Source of the DNA: Phycisphaerales bacterium | GTDB taxonomy: Bacteria > Planctomycetota > Phycisphaerae > Sedimentisphaerales > Anaerohalosphaeraceae | Assembly: GCA_011055475.1 (NCBI GenBank) | Contig: DSDH01000621.1 | Span: forward strand, 1 to 7,246 | DNA length: 7,246 bases | Reading direction: 5' to 3' | Part shown: in pieces, positions 1 to 6,537 of the stretch | Numbering within the stretch: the stretch's first letter is position 1 | How the letters are laid out: each line of letters begins with the position of its first letter | Program-made: the position numbers and the translations under genes | Notes under the pieces: generated by a model | What the model was told of the DNA's origin: nothing | The model's input: the letters and a program-made list of their open reading frames with translations, nothing else | The model's database searches: none

Positions 1-1
1 G

Positions 2-412
2 ATGGACGCCCGCGGCCTGGGGTGGGCCAGGGACTACATCGCCCCCGGCGGCGGCTGGCGGATGTACGACAAGCTCAAGGCCGTCAACCACGACCAGCCG
101 CCGTACAGCACGCGGTACCCGAAGCTGGCGACGATCCTGGACGAGGCCCCGGCCGAGCCGCGAGGCAACGCCGTCCGCCGCAATATCGCCGTCCGCACCC
201 CCCTGCTGCACACGCCCGATGGACGACGCGAGTTGGTGGATCTCGCCGAGAACTGGAGCACCGACACGCTCGATTTCGTGGATGAAGAGCACTTGAACCT
301 GCGCTTCAAGGACCCGCAACAGGTCCGCCGACACGTGCCGGATTTTGAGCCGATCCCGTTCGACAAGATCGGCCTGCAGCCGGATCGTTCCCGTACCTTG
401 TTGCCACGGTGA
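2..412 (+). CDS. C-terminal part of a secreted-type right-handed beta-helix protein (5' truncated)
   Basis: The reading frame is open to the left edge, so the gene starts outside the window; the ATG at position 2 is probably an internal methionine. The 136 visible residues resemble the C-terminal tail of planctomycete 'right-handed parallel beta-helix repeat-containing' proteins. I recognise the DARGLGWA block at residues 2-9, the proline-rich PPYSTRYPKL segment (33-42) followed by ILDEAP, a GN-x-xxRNI strand (55-62), and the closing IPFDKIGL (117-124). In that family these follow a catalytic or binding beta-helix acting on polysaccharide. The visible part shows no catalytic residues, so the reaction cannot be named. 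The next gene begins 67 bases downstream on the same strand, and the two downstream genes are also pectinolytic in type, suggesting co-transcription. Family call fairly sure; substrate is inference from context. Confidence 0.75.
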   Translation: MDARGLGWARDYIAPGGGWRMYDKLKAVNHDQPPYSTRYPKLATILDEAPAEPRGNAVRRNIAVRTPLLHTPDGRRELVDLAENWSTDTLDFVDEEHLNLRFKDPQQVRRHVPDFEPIPFDKIGLQPDRSRTLLPR

Positions 413-467
413 AACGCTTCGAAGACGGCGGCCTTTCGAACTCGGCAATGGAAACGAATGACAGGGT

Positions 468-472
468 AGGAG
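468..472 (+). promoter_or_regulatory. Shine-Dalgarno site of the pectate-lyase-superfamily gene
   Basis: AGGAG lies seven bases before the ATG at 480. It is a near-consensus site and supports that start over the internal ATG at codon 15. Confidence 0.75.
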
Positions 473-479
473 CAACCCC

Positions 480-1913
480 ATGAAGAAGAAGAAGAAGCAG
501 GGCAACGGGTGTCCGGCGGCCATGACCTTGGCTGTGGCAATCGTCGTCGGTTCGATGGCGGCGCATACTTCGGCGGCCACGAACGAGCCGGTGGTCATGC
601 CTGACCCGGCGGCGGTGAATGACACGGTCGCCACCCTCAGTACAACGGCGAGACCTGTCTTGGCGGCAGGTCCGCAGGCCGCGGCGGGCGAAACGGGTGT
701 CAAGATCGCTATCTGGAACGTCCGGGATTTCGACGCCAAGGGCGACGGGGCAACCGATGACACGGCCGCGTTTCAGGCCGCCCTGGACGCCGCAGCCAAG
801 GCCGGCGGCGGGACCGTATTCGCCCCACGAGGCAACTACCTCTTCGCCGGGCGTCTGAACGTCCCGTCGGCCGTCACGCTGGCCGGGGTCTGGGCCTCGG
901 TGCCCGCGCACAACGGCCTTCGCGACCGCGGTACGCCCAAGCCCACCGACGACGGCACGACGTTCCTGGTAACCGAGGGGGCCGGCAACGAAGACGGCCC
1001 GCCGTTCATCACGCTGAACACCAACAGCACGCTGCGGGGCGTCGTGCTCTATTATCCGAACCAGAAAATCGACGACGTGCCCGAGGCCTACCCCTGGGCC
1101 ATCGCGATGCGGGGCAAGAATCCGGCGGTCCTCGCCGTGGAGATGCTCAACCCGTACAACGGCATCGACGCGACCCGCAACGAGCGGCACCTGATCCGCG
1201 ACGTGCAGGGTCAGCCGCTTCGCCGCGGCATCCTCGTCGATGCCATCTACGACATCGGCCGCATCGAGAACGTGCACTTCAACCCGTGGTGGAGCATGCG
1301 GCCCAAGCTCTTTCAGTGGCAGATGGAGCACGGCGAGGCGTTCATCTTCGGCCGCAGTGACTGGCAGTACGTGTATAACACCTTCTGCTTCGGGTACAAC
1401 GTCGGTTACAAGTTCGTACGGACACGGGCCGGCGTGTGCAACGGCAATTTCCTGGGCATCGGGGCCGATGATTGCCAGACGGCCCTGGTCGTCGAGCAGT
1501 GCGCGCCCTTCGGCTTGCTGATCACCAACGGCGAGTTCGTGTCCTTCCACGGACCGGACCCGACGATGATCGACGTACAATCGACGAACACGGGCAGCGT
1601 GCGCTTCGTGAACTGCGCCTTCTGGGGGCCCTGCAACCAGATCGCCAGGATCGCCGGCCGCGGGACCGTCGGCTTCGGCGATTGCACGTTCACCCAATGG
1701 GGCGGACCCCAGGGCGACCGGCCGGCGATTCAGGCCGCGGGCGGCACGCTGCTGGTCCGGGGCTGCGAGTTCCGCCAGGACCGCCCGCAGATCGACCTGG
1801 GCGCCGACGTCCGGCGGGCCGTCATCACGGGGAACATCTGGACCGGCGGCGAACGCGTGAACAATCAGTCCAAGGGGAATGTCCATATCTCCGGCAACGT
1901 GGGCGGCCAGTGA
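480..1913 (+). CDS. Secreted pectate lyase superfamily (PF12708-type) beta-helix protein
   Basis: 477 residues. The start at 480 has a good SD. The N-terminus is a signal peptide: a run of five lysines, a hydrophobic core at about residues 15-26, and a likely cleavage after the AHTSAA region near residue 33. A low-complexity Ala/Pro/Thr linker follows to about residue 72. The mature domain opens with the hallmark of the pectate-lyase-3/GH28-related beta-helix family: NVRDFDAKGDGATDDTAAFQ (80-99) and then GGGTVFAPRGNYLF (109-122). The rest is rich in short Gly/Asn/Val strands ending in 'VRFVNCAFWG', 'GFGDCTF' and 'VRGCEF', typical of successive helix coils. The family includes polysaccharide lyases, polygalacturonases and epimerases. 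I cannot fix catalytic residues, so substrate and chemistry stay open. It sits between another beta-helix protein and a PL10-type pectate lyase, which favours pectin or a related uronic-acid polymer. Expected location is periplasm or outside. Confidence 0.85.
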   Translation: MKKKKKQGNGCPAAMTLAVAIVVGSMAAHTSAATNEPVVMPDPAAVNDTVATLSTTARPVLAAGPQAAAGETGVKIAIWNVRDFDAKGDGATDDTAAFQAALDAAAKAGGGTVFAPRGNYLFAGRLNVPSAVTLAGVWASVPAHNGLRDRGTPKPTDDGTTFLVTEGAGNEDGPPFITLNTNSTLRGVVLYYPNQKIDDVPEAYPWAIAMRGKNPAVLAVEMLNPYNGIDATRNERHLIRDVQGQPLRRGILVDAIYDIGRIENVHFNPWWSMRPKLFQWQMEHGEAFIFGRSDWQYVYNTFCFGYNVGYKFVRTRAGVCNGNFLGIGADDCQTALVVEQCAPFGLLITNGEFVSFHGPDPTMIDVQSTNTGSVRFVNCAFWGPCNQIARIAGRGTVGFGDCTFTQWGGPQGDRPAIQAAGGTLLVRGCEFRQDRPQIDLGADVRRAVITGNIWTGGERVNNQSKGNVHISGNVGGQ

Positions 1914-1939
1914 CCCCGGCGGCTTGCCTGTGAGAAGAT

Positions 1940-1945
1940 GGAGGG
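1940..1945 (+). promoter_or_regulatory. Shine-Dalgarno site that decides the PelA-like start
   Basis: GGAGGG lies seven bases before the ATG at 1953. The in-frame ATG at 1938 overlaps this site and has nothing comparable at the right distance, so 1953 is the likely start. Starting at 1953 also gives a cleaner signal peptide. Confidence 0.75.
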
Positions 1946-1952
1946 CGTACAG

Positions 1953-3323
1953 ATGCGAAGCATGGTATATCGGGCCGGACTCATGGCCGCGTGGGTGACA
2001 CTCGCGGCCATCGCCTGGGCCGGGTCTGACCCACGCCTGGACGCGGTACAGGCGGCGATGAAACGCTCCACGGCGTTCATGCGGTCGATCTCCACCAACG
2101 GCGGCTATTGCGGCATCTACTCGGTCGATCTGAAGCAGCGCTTCGGCGAGGCGACCTATGAACGGGCCCGACCGACCGAGATATGGGTCCAGCCGCCCGG
2201 CACGCCCTCCATCGGCCAGTGCTGGCTGGAGGCCTGGCACGTAACGCGGGACCCCGCATACCGGCAGGCGGCCCGCGAGGTGGCCCGGGCCCTGGTCTGG
2301 GGCCAGCGTCGCATTGGCGGCTGGGACCATCGCGTGGACGTCGCCCACCTGCGGCCTGATGCGGCCACGCCCGTCCGCCGTGATGGGCATTGCTCCTTCG
2401 ACGACAACGTCACCCAGGGCGCCCTGGCGTTTCTCATCGACGCCGACGCGGTCCTCGATGAGCCGTGGCTGACCGAGGGGATCGAGCTTGGGCTGCGATT
2501 CATGATGGACAGCCAGTTCGCCAACGGGGCCTGGCCACAGTGGTACCCGCTGCGCGGCGGCTACCACGACTACTACACCTTCAACGACGGGGCGATCAAC
2601 GACTGCATCACCGTGATGCTCAAGGCCCATGCCGTCTATGGCAAGCCCGAGTACCTGGCCAGCGCCCGCAAAGGCGGCGATTTCATCATCGCCTCGCAGG
2701 GTCCGCCCGATCAGGCCGGCTGGGCCCAGCAGTATGACCACGAGATGAAGCCGGCGTGGGCGCGTCGCTTCGAGCCGCCCGGCTACTGCTCGGCGGTGAC
2801 GGCCAACAACATCCGCACGCTCGTCGAGCTCTACCTGGCCACCGACGACGAGAGGTATCTCGGCCCGATCCCCGCGGCCATCCGCTGGCTGGAGGCCTCA
2901 CCGATCGCGCCGAATCGCTGGGCCCGGCTTTACGAAGTGGGCACCAACCGGCCCATCTACGGCGACCGGGAGAACGGCAACAAGATCATCTACGACTATC
3001 AGGCCGTCAGCGAACGTGAGCGAACCAGCTACGGCTGGCAGGGCGAATACGGCATTCGCAGCGCGATTGAGCACTACCGCAGGGTCCACCAGTCCGGGGC
3101 GGCCGCGTGGAAGCAGCGCGAGCGGTCCGCCGACCCGCCCAGCCGGTCCGCGACCGAGCGGGCCCTGCGCGACATGGCCCCGCAGGTCCAGCGCGTGCTC
3201 GACGCCCTGGACGCCGAGGGTCGCTGGGTGACGGATGGCATGATCCACAGCCGGACGTTCGTGCGGAACTTCACCCTGCTGTGCCGCTACGTGCGGCAGG
3301 CCCGGTCCCTGTTGGACCCCTGA
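1953..3323 (+). CDS. Secreted pectate lyase, PelA/Pel-15E (PL10-like) family
   Basis: 456 residues from the ATG at 1953; an in-frame ATG at 1938 would add five. Residues 1-23 form a signal peptide ending in an AWA|G cleavage motif. The body matches the PelA/Pel-15E pectate lyase family (PF09492/TIGR02474 type), an alpha/alpha-barrel enzyme that cleaves polygalacturonate by beta-elimination, usually with calcium. Diagnostic blocks are GAWPQWYPLRGGYHDYYTFN (192-211) followed by DGA, QYDHEMKPAWARRFEPP (260-276), NRWARLYE (321-328) and RPIYGDR (333-339), then the late SYGWQGEYG block (359-367). An extra ~75-residue tail with several Arg/Asp/Ala-rich helices follows the catalytic blocks. It starts 39 bases after the upstream beta-helix gene, consistent with an operon. 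Family assignment is strong; exact substrate (pectate or another uronan) is inferred from the family. Confidence 0.88.
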   Translation: MRSMVYRAGLMAAWVTLAAIAWAGSDPRLDAVQAAMKRSTAFMRSISTNGGYCGIYSVDLKQRFGEATYERARPTEIWVQPPGTPSIGQCWLEAWHVTRDPAYRQAAREVARALVWGQRRIGGWDHRVDVAHLRPDAATPVRRDGHCSFDDNVTQGALAFLIDADAVLDEPWLTEGIELGLRFMMDSQFANGAWPQWYPLRGGYHDYYTFNDGAINDCITVMLKAHAVYGKPEYLASARKGGDFIIASQGPPDQAGWAQQYDHEMKPAWARRFEPPGYCSAVTANNIRTLVELYLATDDERYLGPIPAAIRWLEASPIAPNRWARLYEVGTNRPIYGDRENGNKIIYDYQAVSERERTSYGWQGEYGIRSAIEHYRRVHQSGAAAWKQRERSADPPSRSATERALRDMAPQVQRVLDALDAEGRWVTDGMIHSRTFVRNFTLLCRYVRQARSLLDP

Positions 3324-3364
3324 CGGTTGTGCCCCGAACGCCCCGCCGAGTCGTCGAATCGGTC

Positions 3365-3392
3365 TTGTTTGAAACCGCCGGGGCGATATAGT
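3365..3392 (+). promoter_or_regulatory. Promoter of metX-metW fusion, predicted leaderless
   Basis: A -35-like TTGTTT (3365-3370) and a -10 TATAGT (3387-3392) are separated by 16 bases. Transcription would begin around 3399-3401, on or just before the ATG at 3401. No Shine-Dalgarno precedes that ATG, and an in-frame TAG at 3389-3391 excludes an upstream start. The box lies in the 77-base gap after the pectate lyase gene, so metX-metW appears to be separately transcribed. Inferred by pattern matching only. Confidence 0.55.
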
Positions 3393-3400
3393 GTCGTCTC

Positions 3401-5203
3401 ATGGCCGCATCCTCGGACAATTCGGTCGGCATCGTCGCCACGCAGCACGTGCGCGTGGTCGAGGCCGATGACCCCATGCCGCTGGACTGCGGCAAGATGC
3501 TCGGCCCCATCGACGTGGCCTACGAGACCTACGGGCAGCTCACGCCCGAGCGCGACAACGTGGTGCTCATCTGCCACGCCCTGAGCGGCGACGCCCACGT
3601 GGCCGGTGTCCACGGTCCGGATGACCGCAAGCCCGGCTGGTGGGACATCATGGTCGGGCCCGGCAAGGGCATCGACACGAACAAGTACTTCGTGATCTGC
3701 TCGAACGTCCTCGGCGGCTGCCGCGGCACGACCGGACCGGGCAGCATCGACCCGGCGACGGGCAGACCCTACGGCCTGACGTTCCCCATCGTGACCATCG
3801 GCGACATGGTCCGCGTGCAAAAGCGGCTGCTGGATAAGCTCGGCATCGAGCGGGTCCTGTGTGTGCTGGGCGGCTCGATGGGCGGCATGCAGGCCCTGCA
3901 GTGGGCGGTCCGCTACCCGGAGACGATCCACGCCGCGGCGGTCATCGCCTCGACCACGCGGCTGGGGGCTCAGGCCATCGCCTTCGACGCCGTTGGACGC
4001 AACGCCATCCTGGCCGATCCGAATTTCGCCGGCGGCGGCTACCCCGAGGACCAGCCGCCGGTCAGCGGGCTGGGCATCGCCCGCATGATCGGGCACATCA
4101 CGTACCTGTCCGAGAAGAGCATGCACGAGAAGTTTGGCCGGGCCCTGCGCCGGGCGGACAACTACAGCTACGATTTCGCCTCCGAGTTCGCCGTCGAGAC
4201 GTACCTGGACTACCAGGGCCAGACCTTCGTCGAGCGCTTCGACGCCAACAGCTACCTGTACATCACCAAGGCAATGGACTACTTCGACCTGGCGGCCGAG
4301 GCCGGCGGCGACCTGACCGCGGCGCTGTCACGGACGCACAGCCGCTTTTTGGTGCTCAGCTTCAGCAGCGACTGGCTCTTCACGCCGCGACAATCCGAGG
4401 ACATCTGCGACACGCTGACCGGCCTGTGCCGCCCGGTCCGCTACTGCAATATCGAATCGCCGTATGGGCATGATGCGTTCCTCCTGGAACCGGACACCCT
4501 GGGCCGGATTCTGAGCGGCTTTCTGGACAGCATGCACCGCGAGGTCCGCGGCCAGGCCCAGCCGACCGCCCTGCCGAGCCCATCGCCGGGCGAAACCGAT
4601 CCCGATCCCCGTCGGGCCCGTGTGGACTACGAGCTGATCGAGGCCCTGATCGAACCGGGCAGCCGCGTGCTGGACGTCGGCTGCGGCGATGGCGAGCTGC
4701 TGGCCCGGCTCGTCCGGGACAAGGGCATCCAGGCCGAGGGCATCGAGATCGACCAGGAGCAGGTGATCCGCTGCATCAAACGGGGCCTGCCCGTGATCCA
4801 CCGCGACATCGAGCGGGGCGTGGGGACCTACTGCGAGACGTGCTTCGATTACGCGATCCTGTCGCAGACCGTCCAGACGCTCAAGGACCCCGCCCGGGCC
4901 CTGCTGGAGCTGCACCGCGTGGCCCGGCGGGTGATCGTCAGCTTCCCGAACTTCGCCCATTGGGGCTGCCGCTTGCAGTTGCTGCTGGGCGGCCGGGCCC
5001 CGGTGACGTCCCAGTTGCCCTTCGAGTGGCACGATTCGCCCAACATCCACTGCCTGTCGCTGAAGGATTTTGACCGGTTCTGCCGCTCCCTGGGCCTGCG
5101 GATCGAGAAGCGCATCCCGCTGGGCACGCGGCGTCGGCGGCCCATCCGGGCGTGCCCCAACCTGCTGGCCAGTCAGGCGGTGTACGTGACCTCGCGGGCG
5201 TGA
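3401..5203 (+). CDS. metXW: Homoserine O-acetyltransferase fused to MetW (MetX-MetW)
   Basis: 600 residues with two domains. Residues ~14-380 are MetX, an alpha/beta-hydrolase enzyme that acylates the hydroxyl of homoserine in the first committed step of methionine synthesis. Visible are ICHALSGDAH (57-66), NVLGGCRGTTGPGS (102-115), the nucleophile elbow GGSMGG with Ser159, and the acid and base in FSSDW (Asp324) and SPYGHDAF (His357). These match the family Ser-Asp-His triad. Residues ~384-408 are a Pro/Asp/Ala-rich linker. Residues 409-600 are MetW, a class I methyltransferase-like protein usually encoded beside metX; its SAM-type loop is VLDVGCGDGEL (423-433), with SFPNFAHWG (514-522) and PFEWHDSPNIH (540-550). 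Each domain is about the normal length of the separate protein, with no stop or frameshift at the junction. Acetyl rather than succinyl donor is the default for MetX and is not proven here. Cytoplasmic. Confidence 0.95.
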   Translation: MAASSDNSVGIVATQHVRVVEADDPMPLDCGKMLGPIDVAYETYGQLTPERDNVVLICHALSGDAHVAGVHGPDDRKPGWWDIMVGPGKGIDTNKYFVICSNVLGGCRGTTGPGSIDPATGRPYGLTFPIVTIGDMVRVQKRLLDKLGIERVLCVLGGSMGGMQALQWAVRYPETIHAAAVIASTTRLGAQAIAFDAVGRNAILADPNFAGGGYPEDQPPVSGLGIARMIGHITYLSEKSMHEKFGRALRRADNYSYDFASEFAVETYLDYQGQTFVERFDANSYLYITKAMDYFDLAAEAGGDLTAALSRTHSRFLVLSFSSDWLFTPRQSEDICDTLTGLCRPVRYCNIESPYGHDAFLLEPDTLGRILSGFLDSMHREVRGQAQPTALPSPSPGETDPDPRRARVDYELIEALIEPGSRVLDVGCGDGELLARLVRDKGIQAEGIEIDQEQVIRCIKRGLPVIHRDIERGVGTYCETCFDYAILSQTVQTLKDPARALLELHRVARRVIVSFPNFAHWGCRLQLLLGGRAPVTSQLPFEWHDSPNIHCLSLKDFDRFCRSLGLRIEKRIPLGTRRRRPIRACPNLLASQAVYVTSRA

Positions 5204-5239
5204 AAACGGACGGTGAGCACCTCCAGCCCCCCAGTCCCC

Positions 5240-5270
5240 TTGCCGATCATGAAGAGCAACGGCTTATACT
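5240..5270 (+). promoter_or_regulatory. Possible upstream promoter in the metXW-prepilin gap
   Basis: A good -10-like TATACT (5265-5270) follows a weak TTGCCG (5240-5245) at a long 19-base spacing. It would start a transcript near 5278 running toward the prepilin gene. The stretch between this and the stronger promoter downstream shows no convincing gene. Low confidence because of the poor spacing. Confidence 0.3.
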
Positions 5271-5339
5271 AAACCCCAGTGGTTGTGCGTTGTATGGGTG
5301 ATGCGATGGGCCTCTGCGGAACCGCGGAACGGGCATTTG

Positions 5340-5391
5340 TCGCAAACGAAGGAAAAGATTTCGCAAGAAACGGTTTGCGGCGAAAGTCGCC
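5340..5391 (+). promoter_or_regulatory. Overlapping dyads and repeat around the prepilin promoter (candidate operator)
   Basis: TCGCAA occurs at 5340-5345 and again at 5361-5366, 21 bases apart, about two helical turns. CGCAAAC (5341-5347) is inverted as GTTTGCG (5373-5379), and TTTCGC (5359-5364) is inverted as GCGAAA (5380-5385). GGCGA (5379-5383) and TCGCC (5387-5391) form a compact dyad between the -35 and -10 boxes. Such symmetry over a promoter suits a dimeric regulator, but no known operator is recognised. Confidence 0.3.
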
Positions 5392-5403
5392 AACCGCTAT
5401 AAT
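5375..5403 (+). promoter_or_regulatory. Main promoter of the prepilin-type gene
   Basis: A perfect -10 TATAAT (5398-5403) lies 17 bases after TTGCGG (5375-5380), which matches only the TTG of a -35. Transcription would begin near 5410 and give a leader of about 100 bases before the ATG at 5508. The A+T-rich box stands out in otherwise GC-rich sequence. Confidence 0.6.
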
Positions 5404-5429
5404 AATGATACTACTGGGACCCCTCCCTC

Positions 5430-5474
5430 TTGAGCCGGTCGGGCCTTGCGGAGAGGCTCAAGGCCGGTTTTATT
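5430..5474 (+). promoter_or_regulatory. Leader with two mutually exclusive stems (attenuator-like)
   Basis: TTGAGCC (5430-5436) can pair with GGCTCAA (5455-5461). Alternatively GGCCTTG (5442-5448) can pair with CAAGGCC (5459-5465). The right arms share the bases CAA at 5459-5461, so both stems cannot form fully together. The second stem is followed two bases later by TTTTATT (5468-5474), which makes it terminator-like and the first stem anti-terminator-like. No known riboswitch class is recognised. The pairing is seen directly; the function is inference. Confidence 0.35.
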
Positions 5475-5497
5475 GGACGGGGGGCGGCCACACAGAA

Positions 5498-5502
5498 AGG
5501 GA
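5498..5502 (+). promoter_or_regulatory. Shine-Dalgarno site of the prepilin-type gene
   Basis: AGGGA lies five bases before the ATG at 5508. It supports this start over the longer in-frame ATG at 5430, which would put 26 unrelated residues ahead of a standard prepilin leader. Confidence 0.65.
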
Positions 5503-5507
5503 ACGCC

Positions 5508-6389
5508 ATGAAACGCAATGCCTTCACACTCATCGAGCTTCTTGTCGTGATCGCCATCATCGGCATGCTGCTGGCGGTGCTCATCCCGGCGTTGCAGTAC
5601 GCCAAGGAACAGGCCACCGCTATCGTGTGTATGGCGAATCAGTCAGGATTGATTCGGGCCTGGATGCTGTATGCTGATGACAATAGTGGCAATATTGTAG
5701 GTGGTTCTACGTACAATTGGCGCGAAACGCCCGACCATTGGTGCGAAGCCCCGCTGTACAACGTGGGAGACAACCCAGCGGGCAGCATTCCCACTGCGGC
5801 TGATGTAACACTAGAGTATCGTTTCAACGGAATCAAATCCGGGAAGTTGTTTCCGTACACTGAGACCGTGAAACTGTACCACTGCCCGAATGACAAGAAC
5901 TACAAGGTTCAGCCGGAGCCGTATCGTGTGTATCGAACGTACGCGGTTGCTGGCTGCATGAAAAGCGAAGACGGCGCCCCCGGGCGAGATCGATCTATCT
6001 CGGTCCCGCCGAGCAATACGCTGAAACGCCTGATTTGTGTATATAAACGGACCGAGATTAGTTCTCCGGCCACTAAGTACGTGTTTGTCGAGGAGGATGT
6101 AGTTAACAGTCCGGTGCACTCGCCGCAGTGGCGCAACGAGGGTGGATTCGTGTTGATGGCCAATAACGACTACTGGCAGTGGTGGGACATTATGGCCCCG
6201 TTCCACCGTAACCGGAGTACCCTGAGCTTTGCCGATGGACATGCAGAGAAGTTGACTTGGAGGGATCCTCGTACGATTGCGTTGATGAACAACGAGCCCC
6301 TTCCCGGTGGAGGCGGGGTGCCGGGTAACCGCCAACCTGACAACGAAGACATGGTGTATATGAATACAGGCTATATGGCCACGCACTAG
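5508..6389 (+). CDS. Prepilin-type N-terminal domain protein with H-X9-DG motif
   Basis: 293 residues from the ATG at 5508. The N-terminus is a type IV prepilin/pseudopilin leader: MKRNA|FTLIELLVVIAII, with cleavage expected after Ala5, Phe6 becoming the methylated residue and Glu10 at the conserved +5 position. A hydrophobic helix runs to about residue 28, then a helical stalk with the C-x-x-N feature (residues 41-44). The C-terminal half is a mostly beta-type domain ending in the exact H-X9-DG motif (His233 to Asp243-Gly244, in FHRNRSTLSFADGHAEKLTW, 232-251). This is the planctomycete and related 'prepilin-type processing-associated H-X9-DG' family. Members are thought to be exported through a type II/type IV pilus-like system; the role of any one member is unknown. 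The tail is Gly/Pro/Asn-rich. The gene body is less GC-rich than its neighbours and uses more A/T-ending codons. It has its own promoter and seems monocistronic. Confidence 0.9.
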   Translation: MKRNAFTLIELLVVIAIIGMLLAVLIPALQYAKEQATAIVCMANQSGLIRAWMLYADDNSGNIVGGSTYNWRETPDHWCEAPLYNVGDNPAGSIPTAADVTLEYRFNGIKSGKLFPYTETVKLYHCPNDKNYKVQPEPYRVYRTYAVAGCMKSEDGAPGRDRSISVPPSNTLKRLICVYKRTEISSPATKYVFVEEDVVNSPVHSPQWRNEGGFVLMANNDYWQWWDIMAPFHRNRSTLSFADGHAEKLTWRDPRTIALMNNEPLPGGGGVPGNRQPDNEDMVYMNTGYMATH

Positions 6390-6414
6390 CGGGCCGTTGA
6401 AAAAGTATCACCCC

Positions 6415-6456
6415 GGGCCCCGGATCGAGTCCGGGGCAGGCTTTGATCCGGGGTCC
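6415..6456. repeat. GC-rich palindrome with two alternative stems
   Basis: GCCCCGGA (6417-6424) pairs with TCCGGGGC (6430-6437) across a 5-base loop. Alternatively GGGCCCCGGATC (6415-6426) pairs with GATCCGGGGTCC (6445-6456) over 12 positions with one G-T pair. It may help terminate the prepilin transcript, but no T-run follows either stem. It resembles the common 'CCCCGGATCGAGTCCGGGG' type of intergenic repeat. Confidence 0.6.
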
Positions 6457-6496
6457 ACGCGCGACATGGGGTGTGCTTTGTGCCCGCAAAGTGTGG

Positions 6497-6537
6497 ATTC
6501 CCGATGGAGTGGAAACGCCCCGCAGGCGGGCGGGAAT
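6497..6537. repeat. ATTCCCG...CGGGAAT intergenic repeat unit
   Basis: ATTCCCG (6497-6503) is inverted as CGGGAAT (6531-6537), with a smaller GC-rich dyad inside (6516-6528). The unit resembles the widespread family with GTCATTCCCGC...GCGGGAAT ends that yields spurious 'AGMT'-type peptides when translated. Confidence 0.55.

Noticed and set aside
306..2741. An 811-codon open frame on the minus strand opposite the two pectinolytic genes
   Set aside because: It lies antisense to two well-supported genes and reads as Gly/Arg/Val/Asp-rich nonsense with no recognisable domain. Long antisense frames are expected in GC-rich genes with strong third-position bias.
3287..4126. A 279-codon minus-strand frame opposite metX, and a 240-codon one at 4328-5050
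   Set aside because: Both are antisense shadows of the metX-metW coding frame, with no motif, SD or promoter.
5204..5507. Known riboswitch (for example cyclic di-GMP type) before the prepilin gene
   Set aside because: No conserved core of a known class can be lined up; only the competing stems are supported.
5279..5677. A plus-strand frame starting with GTG at 5279, eight bases after a TATACT box (possible leaderless gene)
   Set aside because: The second half overlaps the prepilin gene in another frame, the peptide shows no domain, and the promoter has a poor -35 spacing. The spacing match to the metX-metW arrangement is noted but not enough.
6415..6456. Rho-independent terminator of the prepilin gene
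   Set aside because: The stem is strong but neither version is followed by a T-run, and it lies within a repeat element; any terminator role would be incidental.
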